From assembly GCF_009696275.1 (NCBI RefSeq), contig NZ_VUMI01000007.1, positions 1 to 64,000 of the forward strand: a stretch of 64,000 nt of DNA, given 5' to 3'. Origin of the DNA: Eisenbergiella porci (GTDB lineage: Bacteria; Bacillota; Clostridia; Lachnospirales; Lachnospiraceae). Position numbers and translations under genes: made by a program. Shown here piece by piece: positions 36,747-45,860 of this stretch (within the stretch, counting starts at the first letter, position 1; each line of letters begins with the position of its first letter). The notes below the pieces were generated by a model. That model saw only the letters and a list, made by a program, of their open reading frames with translations. It ran no database searches and was not told the DNA's origin.

Positions 36747-37288
36747 CGGCGGCTGAAAGCAGCGACACAGCCTCCCCGCAGGCCGTCCCTACCACCGAAG
36801 CCACGGCAGAGGATGCATCGCAGCAAGTGCACGATGATGGCGGCGGTGAAAAAAATGGAGCAATTAGTGAAGGAGCAGAAAACAATGGGCAGGAAATCAC
36901 TGTGCCCGAAAACAGGGAAGCAGGGAATGATGCAGCGGGAAATAACGAAGTGGAAAACCCGGAATTGATTTTTATCGGCGGGAAAGTAAGAAGTGTTTCC
37001 CAGGATTCTTTTGTTCTCAGCCGCACGTTATATGAGGACTCCACGGATGGGCAGGGAGCGGTTATTGTAATGCCGGAGGCCGGAAGCCCGGAGGAAGAAT
37101 TAGTGACCGTCCGGTGCCTGGATTCAACAGTATTCATGCGATGGACAATTAAGGGCGGCGGTGAGGACATTAAAGAAGAGGAAGCAGCTTTTTCTGAGCT
37201 TCAGGACGGGACCGGCCTGGAAGCGCAGGGGTACTTTGACGGAGATGAGTTTATCGCAGAGAAAGTGATCATCGAAGTTTATGAATAA
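36716..37288 (+). pseudogene. Secreted-type protein that has lost its signal peptide
   Basis: The frame has a Ser/Thr/Ala/Glu-rich linker (about residues 13-75) like those after Firmicute lipoprotein anchors. A small beta domain follows (IFIGGKVRSVSQDSFVLSRT and LEAQGYFDGDEFIAEKVII), similar to DUF5666-like OB folds. No hydrophobic signal or credible start precedes the linker, because the upstream sequence belongs to a kinase fragment on the other strand. The gene was probably cut at its 5' end. Confidence 0.55.
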
Positions 37289-37310
37289 GGCAGGAAAATG
37301 CAGTAAAAAC

Positions 37311-37344
37311 CGTTGCGGCATACCTTTTGGTGTATGCCGCAACG
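37311..37344 (-). terminator. Terminator of the AlkC-like gene
   Basis: CGTTGCGGCATAC pairs perfectly with GTATGCCGCAACG. On the minus strand it is followed by GTTTTTACTG, about 15 bases past the stop codon of the alkylation repair gene. Confidence 0.75.
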
Positions 37345-37357
37345 GATGATTATCCCT

Positions 37358-38461
37358 CTATGCTATCGGTAATACTTCAAAATCCAGCGTCCCCACCGCG
37401 GTGCCGTTCACAATCAGCGTAACCGAATGGAAGCCGGGATAATGGTTTCTGGTGCTTACTTCTGCAAAGGAATGTTTTTTCGTGTAGCTCCTCTTCTCGT
37501 TTTCCTGTAAGGTTATCTCGGATATCTGGAATATTTTGCGGCTCAGCGTACCGTTTGCCTTTACATAATCAATCCCGTATTCCAGACGTATTCTGGCTGC
37601 CTTTTTTGCCACGACTGTAAAGGAAAAAGCCAGATTTCCCCCGATAACCACACACTCATCCTCCAGTGCAAAGCCGGTAACCTTCACACAGCCGGCATCC
37701 GCAAAACCAAAGATATCCAGCACATCCCTGTTTCCCTTTTTCAGAAGCGTCCTGCAGCCGTGCTTCACAATCCAATCCGTATACTCATTTCCCCCGTACC
37801 AGTCCTTTGCCGTTTTTATGACCAGTCCAGGATGTGTTTTGGAGATATCATTCAGGTTATTGGCCACGCTTTTGCGGACATACGGCGACGGATCGGCTTT
37901 CAGCCGCTCCAGAATGCCAAGAACCGGCGACGGGTCTTTTTTAAAGCTGGTCAGGGCCTGTCCCCAGGGCAGCTGCGGCCGGCAGCCCTCGCTGGAAAGA
38001 CGCCGGACATGCTCATTGCCATGCCCGGCCCAGACGGCCATCTGCCGCATCATACGCGCTTCATGCTTTATGATAAATGGCCTCACTGCAAATTCAGAAG
38101 ATGATAATGTGGTAAATCTTTCCAGAGCAGCCATGGACAAATCCCAATAGCGCTCTTCCTGTCCGTAGACCTCAACAAAATCCGGGAAATACATGAAAGC
38201 AAAGTCGTTATACCCTTCAGGATAACCTTCCACTACCTTATTGAGGATGCCAATCGCCTGTTTATAATCGTCCGGCAGATATCTGCCCAAATTCACAGAG
38301 ATTTGCCGCATACGGGCTTTCAGCTCTAACGCTTCCCATGTCTCGTTGATAACAGCCTTTACAAAATCCTCCTCCCGAAATGAAGGATATACGGCCTTTA
38401 CACGCAAAGCCAGCTCTTGGAGAGATTCGTAATTATACCTGTTTTTCAGTAGTTCCGGCAT
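37358..38461 (-). CDS. alkC: AlkC-like DNA alkylation repair glycosylase
   Basis: A 367-residue HEAT-repeat protein. The N terminus LLKNRYNYESLQELALRVKA and SFREEDFVKAV match AlkC, helical repeats follow (PSPYVRKSVANNLNDISKTH), and from about residue 270 there is an immunoglobulin-like C-terminal domain found in AlkC but not AlkD. AlkC removes N3-methyladenine and related lesions from DNA. Length is normal for the family and the frame is intact, which contrasts with its decayed neighbours. Confidence 0.8.
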   Translation of the reverse strand: MPELLKNRYNYESLQELALRVKAVYPSFREEDFVKAVINETWEALELKARMRQISVNLGRYLPDDYKQAIGILNKVVEGYPEGYNDFAFMYFPDFVEVYGQEERYWDLSMAALERFTTLSSSEFAVRPFIIKHEARMMRQMAVWAGHGNEHVRRLSSEGCRPQLPWGQALTSFKKDPSPVLGILERLKADPSPYVRKSVANNLNDISKTHPGLVIKTAKDWYGGNEYTDWIVKHGCRTLLKKGNRDVLDIFGFADAGCVKVTGFALEDECVVIGGNLAFSFTVVAKKAARIRLEYGIDYVKANGTLSRKIFQISEITLQENEKRSYTKKHSFAEVSTRNHYPGFHSVTLIVNGTAVGTLDFEVLPIA

Positions 38462-38501
38462 ATTGCCCCCTTTACAAATGTCTATGCAGCCCTGCCCTTT
38501 T

Positions 38502-38880
38502 TCAGCCTATGCTGTTCGGATCATAGTCAACGCCATTATATCTGTTCTCCATGGAATACAGCGATTTATCCGCCGTTTCCTCATAGGGAATTACTTCCGT
38601 CCGGGCCTCCCACCAGGTCTCATGGGATATCGATTCCCGTTCTCCCGGGACGGCTTCCACGGCAAACCTGTAGGATGCCAGGCCGTGCTGATTTCCCGGT
38701 TCGATCACATCCCCGTACCAGTGACCGATGGCCCGGGAGGGATCCATGGAATAGAACATCTTCACGGTACAGTCCGTCAGCTCCAGCGCCGCCTGAATGC
38801 CGACAGTCCGTCAAACAGACATTCACATACATGTCCCACCAGGCTTAAATTACTACAGTTCAATGTATCCAGCCGCTTAT
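38502..38880 (-). pseudogene. C-terminal fragment of an unrecognised protein
   Basis: Successive frames encode LDTLNCSNLSLVGHVCECLF and, after a frameshift, MDPSRAIGHWYGDVIEPGNQ and WWEARTEVIPYEETADKSLY. The fragment ends YDPNSIG. I do not recognise the family. It lies between the ROK regulator and the AlkC-like gene and has no start. Confidence 0.35.
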
Positions 38881-38895
38881 CATCTTCCACCACCA

Positions 38896-40062
38896 TTAAT
38901 CTTGCAGCGCAAAATAGTCAAAAGCTAAATCAGCACACCCTTTCAATAAAAGTTTATCATAATCATAGCAGGGATAAAGCCGCAGAGACTTACTCTTATC
39001 AATAAACAAACGGCTGCGATACTCATTTTCTATATAAGCCGCCATCTCGTCAAAAAGATCTACACCCCTTCCCCCCAGATAGAACACAGACGGATCAAAC
39101 AAAGCATCCAAAATGGAAAATAATCTGCCCAGAACTCTTCCTTTCTCCTCCAGAACCTGCATTGCATGTACATTTTTGTTTTCCGCCTCAAGGCAGAAAT
39201 CCTTCCATGATACATTTCTATTTGCAATTTCTTCAAAATCATTTAAAAAACCATTAAGCGATAGCTCAGTTTCTACACAACCGCGCTTGCCGCATTTGCA
39301 TAACAGCCCTTTACTTCCAATTGGCATATGGCTGATTTCACCACCCTGATTATGGCTCCCGGTTAACAAACTGCCATTACAAATAATACCTATTCCCAGG
39401 CCCTCATCCACATGCAGGTAAATGGTATCCTGCAGAAGGGTGTCCCTGTTTTCCTGTGTTGCCAAAGCCAATGCCAGTATATTTGACTCATTCGCTCCGG
39501 TAACCGGATATTTGATTCTATGCTGCAGTTCAGTAACCACCGGCTTGTCTTCAAGAAAGGCAATGGTAGAATTCAATAAGATTCCTTTATCCATATCAAC
39601 AATGCCAGGAAGAGCAACCCCTACACCCAGGATTTCTCCCTGAAAGTCCGGCTCCCCTTCCAGGCATCTGCTAATGCCGGCTTCACAGGCCTCCATCATT
39701 CCGGACATGCTGTTATCCTTAACGGAAACAAAGAAAGATTTTACGATTTCCTTCTCAAAGGAAATCAATGCCGCTTCCACCTGGAATTCATCAATGATTC
39801 TTAATGCAAGATAATACTTGCGGTTATTTTTGATTGTAAGAAGTCCTGCATTCCTCCCACCACTTGATTTTTGATAGGAGGAAACCAATATAAAACCATC
39901 CTCAATCAGCTGATTGCTCAAATTGGATACCGTTGCCGGGCTAAGATCCGTTTTCATAGCGATTTCCTTTTTCGTAACGCAATCATGCATCATTAAATAA
40001 TTCAGAATTTTCTTTTTATTGTTATGCCGTATCTGGGCCGCACTGTTAATTATGTTGTCCAT
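38896..40062 (-). CDS. ROK-family transcriptional regulator (NagC/XylR type)
   Basis: A 388-residue protein with an N-terminal winged helix-turn-helix (KKEIAMKTDLSPATVSNLSN, residues about 30-50) and a ROK sugar-kinase-like domain. The zinc-binding signature KCGKRGCVETE near residue 250 is intact. The ATG follows GGGAAGG. ROK repressors sense sugars or sugar phosphates. The SIS, PfkB and alpha-mannosidase genes next to it on the same strand are plausible targets. Confidence 0.9.
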   Translation of the reverse strand: MDNIINSAAQIRHNNKKKILNYLMMHDCVTKKEIAMKTDLSPATVSNLSNQLIEDGFILVSSYQKSSGGRNAGLLTIKNNRKYYLALRIIDEFQVEAALISFEKEIVKSFFVSVKDNSMSGMMEACEAGISRCLEGEPDFQGEILGVGVALPGIVDMDKGILLNSTIAFLEDKPVVTELQHRIKYPVTGANESNILALALATQENRDTLLQDTIYLHVDEGLGIGIICNGSLLTGSHNQGGEISHMPIGSKGLLCKCGKRGCVETELSLNGFLNDFEEIANRNVSWKDFCLEAENKNVHAMQVLEEKGRVLGRLFSILDALFDPSVFYLGGRGVDLFDEMAAYIENEYRSRLFIDKSKSLRLYPCYDYDKLLLKGCADLAFDYFALQD

Positions 40063-40146
40063 ATTTTACCAACCTTCCCTTTTATAACAGTTTTACCATA
40101 TCCGGCCTTTCTTCGCAAGCATCCCTGCGCTTTGCACTGATGTTCT

Positions 40147-40819
40147 TTACACAGGCGTTCTGCGCAGCCTGATGGTCTTAATTTCAAAAGGCAAAAACTT
40201 CAGATGCAGCAGTTCTCCGTCATTTACAAGCGTTGTCCCGCCTGACTCACGAAGGTCAATGCCTGGCTGTCCGGCCGGAGATTTAAGGAGGCCAGATCCC
40301 TTCCGCTTACCCGGATCCGGCTTCCGTCCAGCCCTTCATCCCAAAACAGATCATATCTTTTGTTTCCGCCGAACCGGTTGGCGTATAAATCCTTCATGCC
40401 AAACTGCTTCATGATCTGGGGAATCTGCGCATTTAATCCAAACGTATCCACCAGCCACCCGCTCTGCGGCCTGACACCCAGATTCTTTTCCAGCCATTCC
40501 AGCCCCATGCCCTGATTATGCACCAGACATTGCCGTTGGGAAAATTCGTTTCCGCGGTGGTTGCCATCCCTCCCATGAATTCCAGATGTCCCTCAGCAAG
40601 AAGCTCCTTCACCTTACGGAATAAATCCGGCCTTCTTTTTTCCAGCTTCCGGTAATGCGCGGTCTGCTCCAGCGCAAATGTAAGCTCCCTGTTTCTCTCC
40701 AGCGCCCCCGTTATCCGCTCCAGAAGGATATCAATCATTTCCTCCTGGGCTTCCTCTCTCATAACGAAAGCCATATCAATATGGCTCACCCCGACTACAT
40801 AATGCTGTGTTTTATCCAT
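40147..40819 (-). pseudogene. GH38 alpha-mannosidase with large internal deletion
   Basis: The N terminus VGVSHIDMAFVMREEAQEEM and ETNFPNGN, then in another frame (shift near 40527) LVDTFGLNAQIPQIMKQFGM with the nucleophile-bearing DTFG motif, identify GH38. After DLFWDEGLDGSRIRVSG only the last about 40 residues of the family remain (LVNDGELLHLKFLPFEIKTI). Some 600 residues, including the rest of the active site, are missing. The ribosome binding site GAGGTGGAG is kept. Confidence 0.85.
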
Positions 40820-40822
40820 TTT

Positions 40823-41881
40823 TCACTCCACCTCCATGACTTTGCTTCCCCACCGGAAAACCCCTGCCGGTATTTTTTTCTCCTCCGCCAGCTCATTGGC
40901 CAGCAGCTGGACCGGCAATATCTGCAGGACCGGGCTGGCATACTCCTTTATCTCCCCAAGCATCACCGGAAGTACATTCTCCTGTTCCAAAACAGCAGAA
41001 CCGTAGGCTCCCCCATCCGTTATCAGGATGACCTTCCCTCCCTTTGCCGCAATATCCGCAGCCATCTGCAGGCTCAGCTTCTGCGTTCTGCCTGACGGCG
41101 CGAATACAATACCGTAAAAATCCTCCTGCACCATTTCCATGGGGCCATGCCGGAACTCCGCGCTGTCAAAATCCAGCGCCGGGAACTTCACCACCTCACG
41201 GAAAAATAAAGCCCCCGCTCTTACCGAAGACAGGGAATCCCCTCTTCCAATCAAACAGATATATTTCATGTCCCGGCAGAAGTCCGCCAGTCTGTCCGTT
41301 TCCTCCTGCCAGGCCGCCAGGTAACCGCCGATTCGGGAAACCGTTTTGTCATACTCCGCCAGAATCGGAGACAGCTCCTCTCCGGCCACTGCCGCCGCAA
41401 TCAGCTGTGTCACTATCAGTGAACTCAGATAGGTGCGGGTTGTCACCGATATCTCATCCGCGACATACAGCGGAAAGCAAATGCGGCCCCTTCTTCCCAG
41501 CGTGCTTTCCGGGTGATTGGTTACGGCGATCAGGAAGATATCATCCCCCGCCAGCTCCAGCAGATGCTTTGTTTCAGCGCTCTCCCCGGACTGTGATATC
41601 AGACAGAGCACCGTATCCTTCTCCAGGCATTCTTTTTCATAATAAATCAGCTCTCCTGTGGAAATCACCTGGCTGCTGATCCCATGCTGCTGCAGCCTGA
41701 CTGCTGCGCCGTAAGCACAGAAATGAGAGCTGCCCATACCGCTGAAAATAATTTTTCTGCCCTTTAATTCTCTTAACCGCAACAATTTTTCCAGTTCCTG
41801 TCCGCTGCGGTAATGTGCCATCATTTTCTGGAGCTCCGCCTTCTGTGACAGAATATCCTCAAGATAAAATTTTTCAGTCAT
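40823..41881 (-). CDS. SIS-domain sugar isomerase/aminotransferase-like protein
   Basis: A 352-residue protein with two SIS domains: GMGSSHFCAYGAAVRLQ near residue 50, with LISQSGESAETKHLLE, and LIGRGDSLSSVRAGALFFRE near 210 with GPMEMVQEDFYG. It lacks the glutaminase domain of GlmS, like AgaS and FrlB proteins that act on amino-sugar or Amadori phosphates. ATG 41881 follows GAGAGGAAAAACA. It overlaps the kinase gene by eight bases and is co-transcribed with it. Confidence 0.88.
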   Translation of the reverse strand: MTEKFYLEDILSQKAELQKMMAHYRSGQELEKLLRLRELKGRKIIFSGMGSSHFCAYGAAVRLQQHGISSQVISTGELIYYEKECLEKDTVLCLISQSGESAETKHLLELAGDDIFLIAVTNHPESTLGRRGRICFPLYVADEISVTTRTYLSSLIVTQLIAAAVAGEELSPILAEYDKTVSRIGGYLAAWQEETDRLADFCRDMKYICLIGRGDSLSSVRAGALFFREVVKFPALDFDSAEFRHGPMEMVQEDFYGIVFAPSGRTQKLSLQMAADIAAKGGKVILITDGGAYGSAVLEQENVLPVMLGEIKEYASPVLQILPVQLLANELAEEKKIPAGVFRWGSKVMEVE

Positions 41882-43013
41882 TGTTTTTCCTCTCATCTAT
41901 AAAATGATAATGCTTCCGGATATAGTCTGCAAGCGCTGCTCTGTCCGGTGTCTTTCCGGTGCTGATATAACAGGAAGCCGTCGCCTGCCCCAGGACCAGG
42001 TTTTCATAAAGGCTTCTGTTCTCCAGGATTCCCAGGCAGAAGCCCGCGTTAAAATGGTCTCCCGCGCCGGTAGTCTGCACTGGGTTTTCCACATGCATTC
42101 CCGCATATTCCTCCACCAGCCCGTCCGCAAAGCCGAATACCCTATGATTTGTATGGATTACCAGACGGTTCAGATGAAGCGCTTTCCTTATTTTTTCTCC
42201 GGTCTCCTCCATACTTTCCTCTCCGCCGCAAAACTGATCCCCGATTTTTCCCGCCTCGTTTTCATTCATACCCACGGTAACGCGGAAATCCCCTGCCAGA
42301 CGGCGGATGAGCGCAAAAAGCCGCTCCATATCCCCTTCCGGCCTGGCGGACGGATCCGCCAGATCCAAAAAGATATCCTTTTTTCTTTTCAGCTCTGCCT
42401 TCATGGGAAACAGCATTTCCTCCGCCATGCCTTCCATGATTTCATTCATCCGGTACATTCCGCCCCAGTTCACCATGCCAATCAGGCTGCTGTCCTCCAC
42501 CAGTGAGGAAAGCCGACCGGCTCCTGTCTTTTCCCGGATTTCCTCCCAACCGGTATGGCTTCCCTGCAGGTTTCCCAGCATAATCTTGCCGTCCCGGAAT
42601 TCCAGGGCGATTGTCCGGCTCGCTTTCCCTGTACTGATTCTCTTACAGCAAGGATGCATTTTGGCAAACGGGCTGTCCCCGTCGTCCGTATCCAGTTGGC
42701 CGATGCAGGTGGTCCGGTAATTTAAGGAAGCCAGTGTATTTGCCAGGATCGGGGCATTTCCCCCGAACTTTATCTTGTGGGGACAGATCTCCAAATCCGC
42801 GCTCTTTCCTGAAGCCCACAGAATGCGTCTGCCGAAATCCTCAATTTTATCGTATGCCGTATACTCCTCGGGTCCCATTCTCTTCTGCACCACCGAATAA
42901 AGCTCATCTATATATCCGTCAAAGCCGATCAGACAGCTTCTGTCCGGCTTCTTTTTTCCCTCTATTGCATCCGCCAATGCTTTCATTTTCATCGTATCAT
43001 TTTCATATGCCAT
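41874..43013 (-). CDS. PfkB-family carbohydrate kinase
   Basis: A 379-residue ribokinase-like enzyme. The N-terminal LIGFDGYIDELYSVV and KFGGNAPILANTLASLNYR form the substrate site, and TTGAGDHFNAGFCLGIL near residue 318 carries the catalytic aspartate and anion hole. It would phosphorylate a sugar made available by the transporter upstream; an SIS protein follows. The fused ABC genes, this kinase and the SIS gene make one minus-strand operon. Confidence 0.9.
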   Translation of the reverse strand: MAYENDTMKMKALADAIEGKKKPDRSCLIGFDGYIDELYSVVQKRMGPEEYTAYDKIEDFGRRILWASGKSADLEICPHKIKFGGNAPILANTLASLNYRTTCIGQLDTDDGDSPFAKMHPCCKRISTGKASRTIALEFRDGKIMLGNLQGSHTGWEEIREKTGAGRLSSLVEDSSLIGMVNWGGMYRMNEIMEGMAEEMLFPMKAELKRKKDIFLDLADPSARPEGDMERLFALIRRLAGDFRVTVGMNENEAGKIGDQFCGGEESMEETGEKIRKALHLNRLVIHTNHRVFGFADGLVEEYAGMHVENPVQTTGAGDHFNAGFCLGILENRSLYENLVLGQATASCYISTGKTPDRAALADYIRKHYHFIDERKNND

Positions 43014-43020
43014 CTCTTAA

Positions 43021-43803
43021 TCAGCCTTTCACCGCCCCTATCATGACGCCCTTTACAAAATATTTCTGTAAAAACGGATAGACAAGCATAATAGGAATTA
43101 CCGTAACCATCGTCATGGCCGCCTTGAGTACCTCAGGAGTAAGCGATACCGCCCGTTTGGCCAGCTTCATGTCGTTAATAAAGTTCGTCTGCTGTTCCAT
43201 CAGCATATGCGCAAGCAGGCTGGAAAGAGTATCCCAGGCATTTCCCCTGATATACATTACCGTATCAAACCAGCTGTTCCACTGCCACACCGCATTGAAC
43301 AGCCCTATCGTCGCAATCACAGGCATGGACAAAGGGACATAAATCTTGAAAAAAATCTGCAGTTCATTCGCACCGTCGAGAATTGCCGATTCCTCCAACG
43401 CCTTGGGCAGGCTATCGAAAAAGGTTCTGATAATGATGATGTTATATGCCCACACCAGATTTGGGATTATGTAAACTGCAAAGCTGTTCGTAAGGTGCAG
43501 GGCCTTATAGGTGAGAAAGGTGGGGATCAGCCCCGCGCCAATATACATGGGAAGCAGAAACACGATAAGATAAAACCGCCTGCCCATGAGTTCCCTTCTT
43601 GTCAGACAATAGGCCACCAGCCCTGTAAGAACCAGAGAAGAAAAGGTCCCTGCCACAGTTCTGGCAACGGAAACCAGGCTCGCTCTCAACAGGCTCTGCT
43701 CCTGAAGTATGATCTTATAATTTTCCAGCGTAACCTTCCGGGGCCATAATCCGATTCCGCCTTTTAACGCATCCAAACCGTCATTGAACGATAACGCGAT
43801 GAG
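43021..43803 (-). pseudogene. LplC-type ABC permease lacking its N terminus
   Basis: The frame begins within ALSFNDGLDALKGGIGLWPR and proceeds through five membrane segments, the EAA loop ESAILDGANELQIF and the signature end VKGVMIGAVKG. The first membrane segment and about 40 residues are gone. The upstream sequence is the binding-protein gene in another frame. Without segment one, function is doubtful, although an internal start could still produce a shortened subunit. Confidence 0.8.
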
Positions 43804-44974
43804 GTGTGGTATAGGTAACGCCTTCCACGCCTGCGCCGATGATGGTACTTCCTTCCTCCGTTGCACAGTAGTTCAGGAATTTCATAACGCCTTCCGGATC
43901 CTTGCAGTCCTTTGTTATCATCAGATTCGGACCTTCCGCCGCCGCATAGCCGTTAATCAGGACATTTTTAATTTCTTCCGACTCCACCAGATAGAAATAT
44001 ACGAATCTTGTTTCATCATTTTCCGCTGCCAGAGCTGCGTTTGCCGCATCCAACCCGGATACACTGCTCAGTGTGCTGAATACCTTCCCCTGCGCCAGCA
44101 GAGCCTGGTTTTCCTCTTCCTTAAAAGCCGTTACGCCGTCCGGCGCATATCCATCCCTGCAGAATTCATTCAGGAAGGTAATAATCTCAGGCATATATTT
44201 GCTGCCAAATACACTGACCGCCTTGCCGTCCTCATAGACATTGTAGGTACTGTCAGGCAGTCTCACGCACTGTAAGCCCTTCGCCTTGAGCAGTACTTCA
44301 ATCGCCTGTTCCGTGGAAAGCAGCGCCGGATATACCTCCGGATATTTTTCTTTCACCTGTGCGAGCAAACCCATATATTCATCCACCGTAATAAAGGACT
44401 GCATGGGTTCTTCCCTGTCGAGCTTGTCATACCCCAGCTCCTTCAGCATGTCATAACGGATTTGTACCGTGTTTATCGTAAGGTTCAGCGCATATCTGGG
44501 ATCGTTCCAGACAAAGCAGCCAACGCCGTACATGGAGCCGTCACGTTCCCGCCATTCGGGAAAAACGAATCCCAGGTTCTTCTTCATGTCCGGCGCGCAT
44601 TTTTCAATCAGATCGTCCAGCGCAATCACATAGCCGTCCCTGATCATCTGTGTCCGCGTCTCACCGTCTGCCACGATCAGATCCGGCAGATCCCCTGACG
44701 CCAGCATGACATTAATCTCTGAATTCACATCGCTTGATTTCACCAGCTCCACATCCAGGCTGATCCCCGTTTTCTTTTCCAGCTCCTGCAGGACCACATC
44801 TTTATTCCCTGCATCAAACATTGTGGCGGTCCAGGCATTGCCTATGTAAAGGGAATAGCTTTGATCCGGCTGCTGCGCACCGTCCCCTCCGTCTTCTTTT
44901 GCGCCGCAGCCGGCAAGCAGTGATGCCGCCAGAATGGCTGCCATAGCCAGTGATACTTTTTTCTTTCCTCTCAT
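43781..44974 (-). pseudogene. Sugar-binding lipoprotein truncated by fusion to a permease
   Basis: The 397-residue frame has a lipobox LAGC near residue 22 and an LplA-type binding fold (DVELVKSSDVNSEINVMLAS). It stops early after GVEGVTYTTPHRVIVQ. The last part overlaps the permease frame. The C-terminal lobe (about 100-130 residues) and the whole LplB permease expected next are missing. The promoter and a palindrome upstream are intact. Confidence 0.8.
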
Positions 44975-44988
44975 TTGTTTCCCTTCGT

Positions 44989-45011
44989 TTAATATTTATT
45001 ATAAATATTAA
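44989..45011. promoter_or_regulatory. Perfect 23-base palindrome in the 5' leader
   Basis: TTAATATTTAT, a central T and ATAAATATTAA form a perfect palindrome just upstream of the ribosome binding site (44982-44987) of the truncated binding-protein gene. It could be an operator for a repressor or fold in the RNA near the start site. Confidence 0.55.
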
Positions 45012-45027
45012 TTTAAGTGTTGTAATA

Positions 45028-45056
45028 AGTATTGCACAATATGATCCGGATGTCAA
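45028..45056 (-). promoter_or_regulatory. Promoter of the fused ABC operon
   Basis: TTGACA (45056-45051) and AATACT (45033-45028) are 17 bases apart on the minus strand, and TGC precedes the -10 as an extended element. It lies directly after the terminator of the antitoxin operon. Confidence 0.65.
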
Positions 45057-45062
45057 CAAAAA

Positions 45063-45097
45063 CAGCTGAAATTAAACAAAAAGTTTAATTTCAGCTG
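45063..45097 (-). terminator. Strong terminator of the AbrB/PIN operon
   Basis: CAGCTGAAATTAAAC and GTTTAATTTCAGCTG form a perfect 15-base stem with a five-base loop, followed on the minus strand by TTTTTGTT. Confidence 0.8.
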
Positions 45098-45170
45098 CTT
45101 CTTCCGAACAGGGAACCCTCTTTATAACCGTATGAGTAATATATACCTCATACTGGATGTATTAAATAAT

Positions 45171-45494
45171 TTAATCACACAACTGTAAAAATTCTGCCAT
45201 TGTCATAATATCCGGCATATCAACTTCCTTAACCAGAAAGTCCTTATCACCGGTCAGGAAAATATCTACACTTTCCATGATCGCCGTTGCAAGAATAGGG
45301 GCATCCTTCGCATCACGCATTTCCGGAAATTCGTCTAAGTCTAACGTTTTCGGCGTATAGACAAGTTCAAAAGGTAGTTCCAGAAAAAATCTGTCTATAA
45401 ATTTTCTCTTCCCCGGAAACTTGCGTTCTACCACAAGACGCAGTTCTTCAATTACATAATCACAAACGACAATCTGGTGATTATCCGTCAGCCG
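45171..45494 (-). pseudogene. PIN-domain toxin lacking its N terminus
   Basis: The frame opens directly after the antitoxin stop with TDNHQIVVCDYVIEELRLVV and keeps the later PIN acidic residues (DAKDAPILATAI and FLTGDKDFL). The first about 25 residues, which would carry the LDTNVLIS-type aspartate and the start codon, are absent. A product started internally at 45434 (MVERKFPG) would have 87 residues and lack the active-site aspartate. The antitoxin survives intact. Confidence 0.75.
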
Positions 45495-45761
45495 TTAATC
45501 CCCCCTCACTTCTTTCCTGATTTCCTTCATATAAGCCTGCATTTCTTCCTCATTTTGAAAGCCTGCTTTTTTAGCTTCGTCCGCAAAAGCATTCTCAACA
45601 TGTTTAAATGCCAACATTGCAGAGTTTTCAAAATAAAACCTGCCGTTTTCTTCCAAAATGACAATCTTATCACCTGTTTTCAGTTTCAATTTATTCCTTA
45701 CGGATACTGGTATCGTAATCTGTCCTTTGCTTGAAATTTTTGCTACTTCCATCTTCATCAT
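45495..45761 (-). CDS. AbrB/MazE-type antitoxin
   Basis: An 88-residue protein with a SpoVT-AbrB swapped-hairpin domain (AKISSKGQITIPVSVRNKLK, then KTGDKIVILEENG) and an acidic helical tail (EEMQAYMKEIRKEVRGD) that would wrap the toxin. It normally represses its own promoter. The promoter at 45804-45832 is excellent. Its partner PIN toxin downstream has lost its 5' end. Confidence 0.85.
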   Translation of the reverse strand: MMKMEVAKISSKGQITIPVSVRNKLKLKTGDKIVILEENGRFYFENSAMLAFKHVENAFADEAKKAGFQNEEEMQAYMKEIRKEVRGD

Positions 45762-45803
45762 CCTTTCACATATCTTGAAATTCTTTACTTTCTTTACATA
45801 TTT

Positions 45804-45832
45804 ATTATATGTAATTTTCTGAATAATATCAA
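45804..45832 (-). promoter_or_regulatory. Promoter of the antitoxin operon
   Basis: TTGATA (45832-45827) and a perfect TATAAT (45809-45804) are separated by 17 bases on the minus strand, about 45 bases upstream of the AbrB-type start. Confidence 0.75.
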
Positions 45833-45860
45833 CCCGGAAGTAAAAATAAGCAAAGAAACT

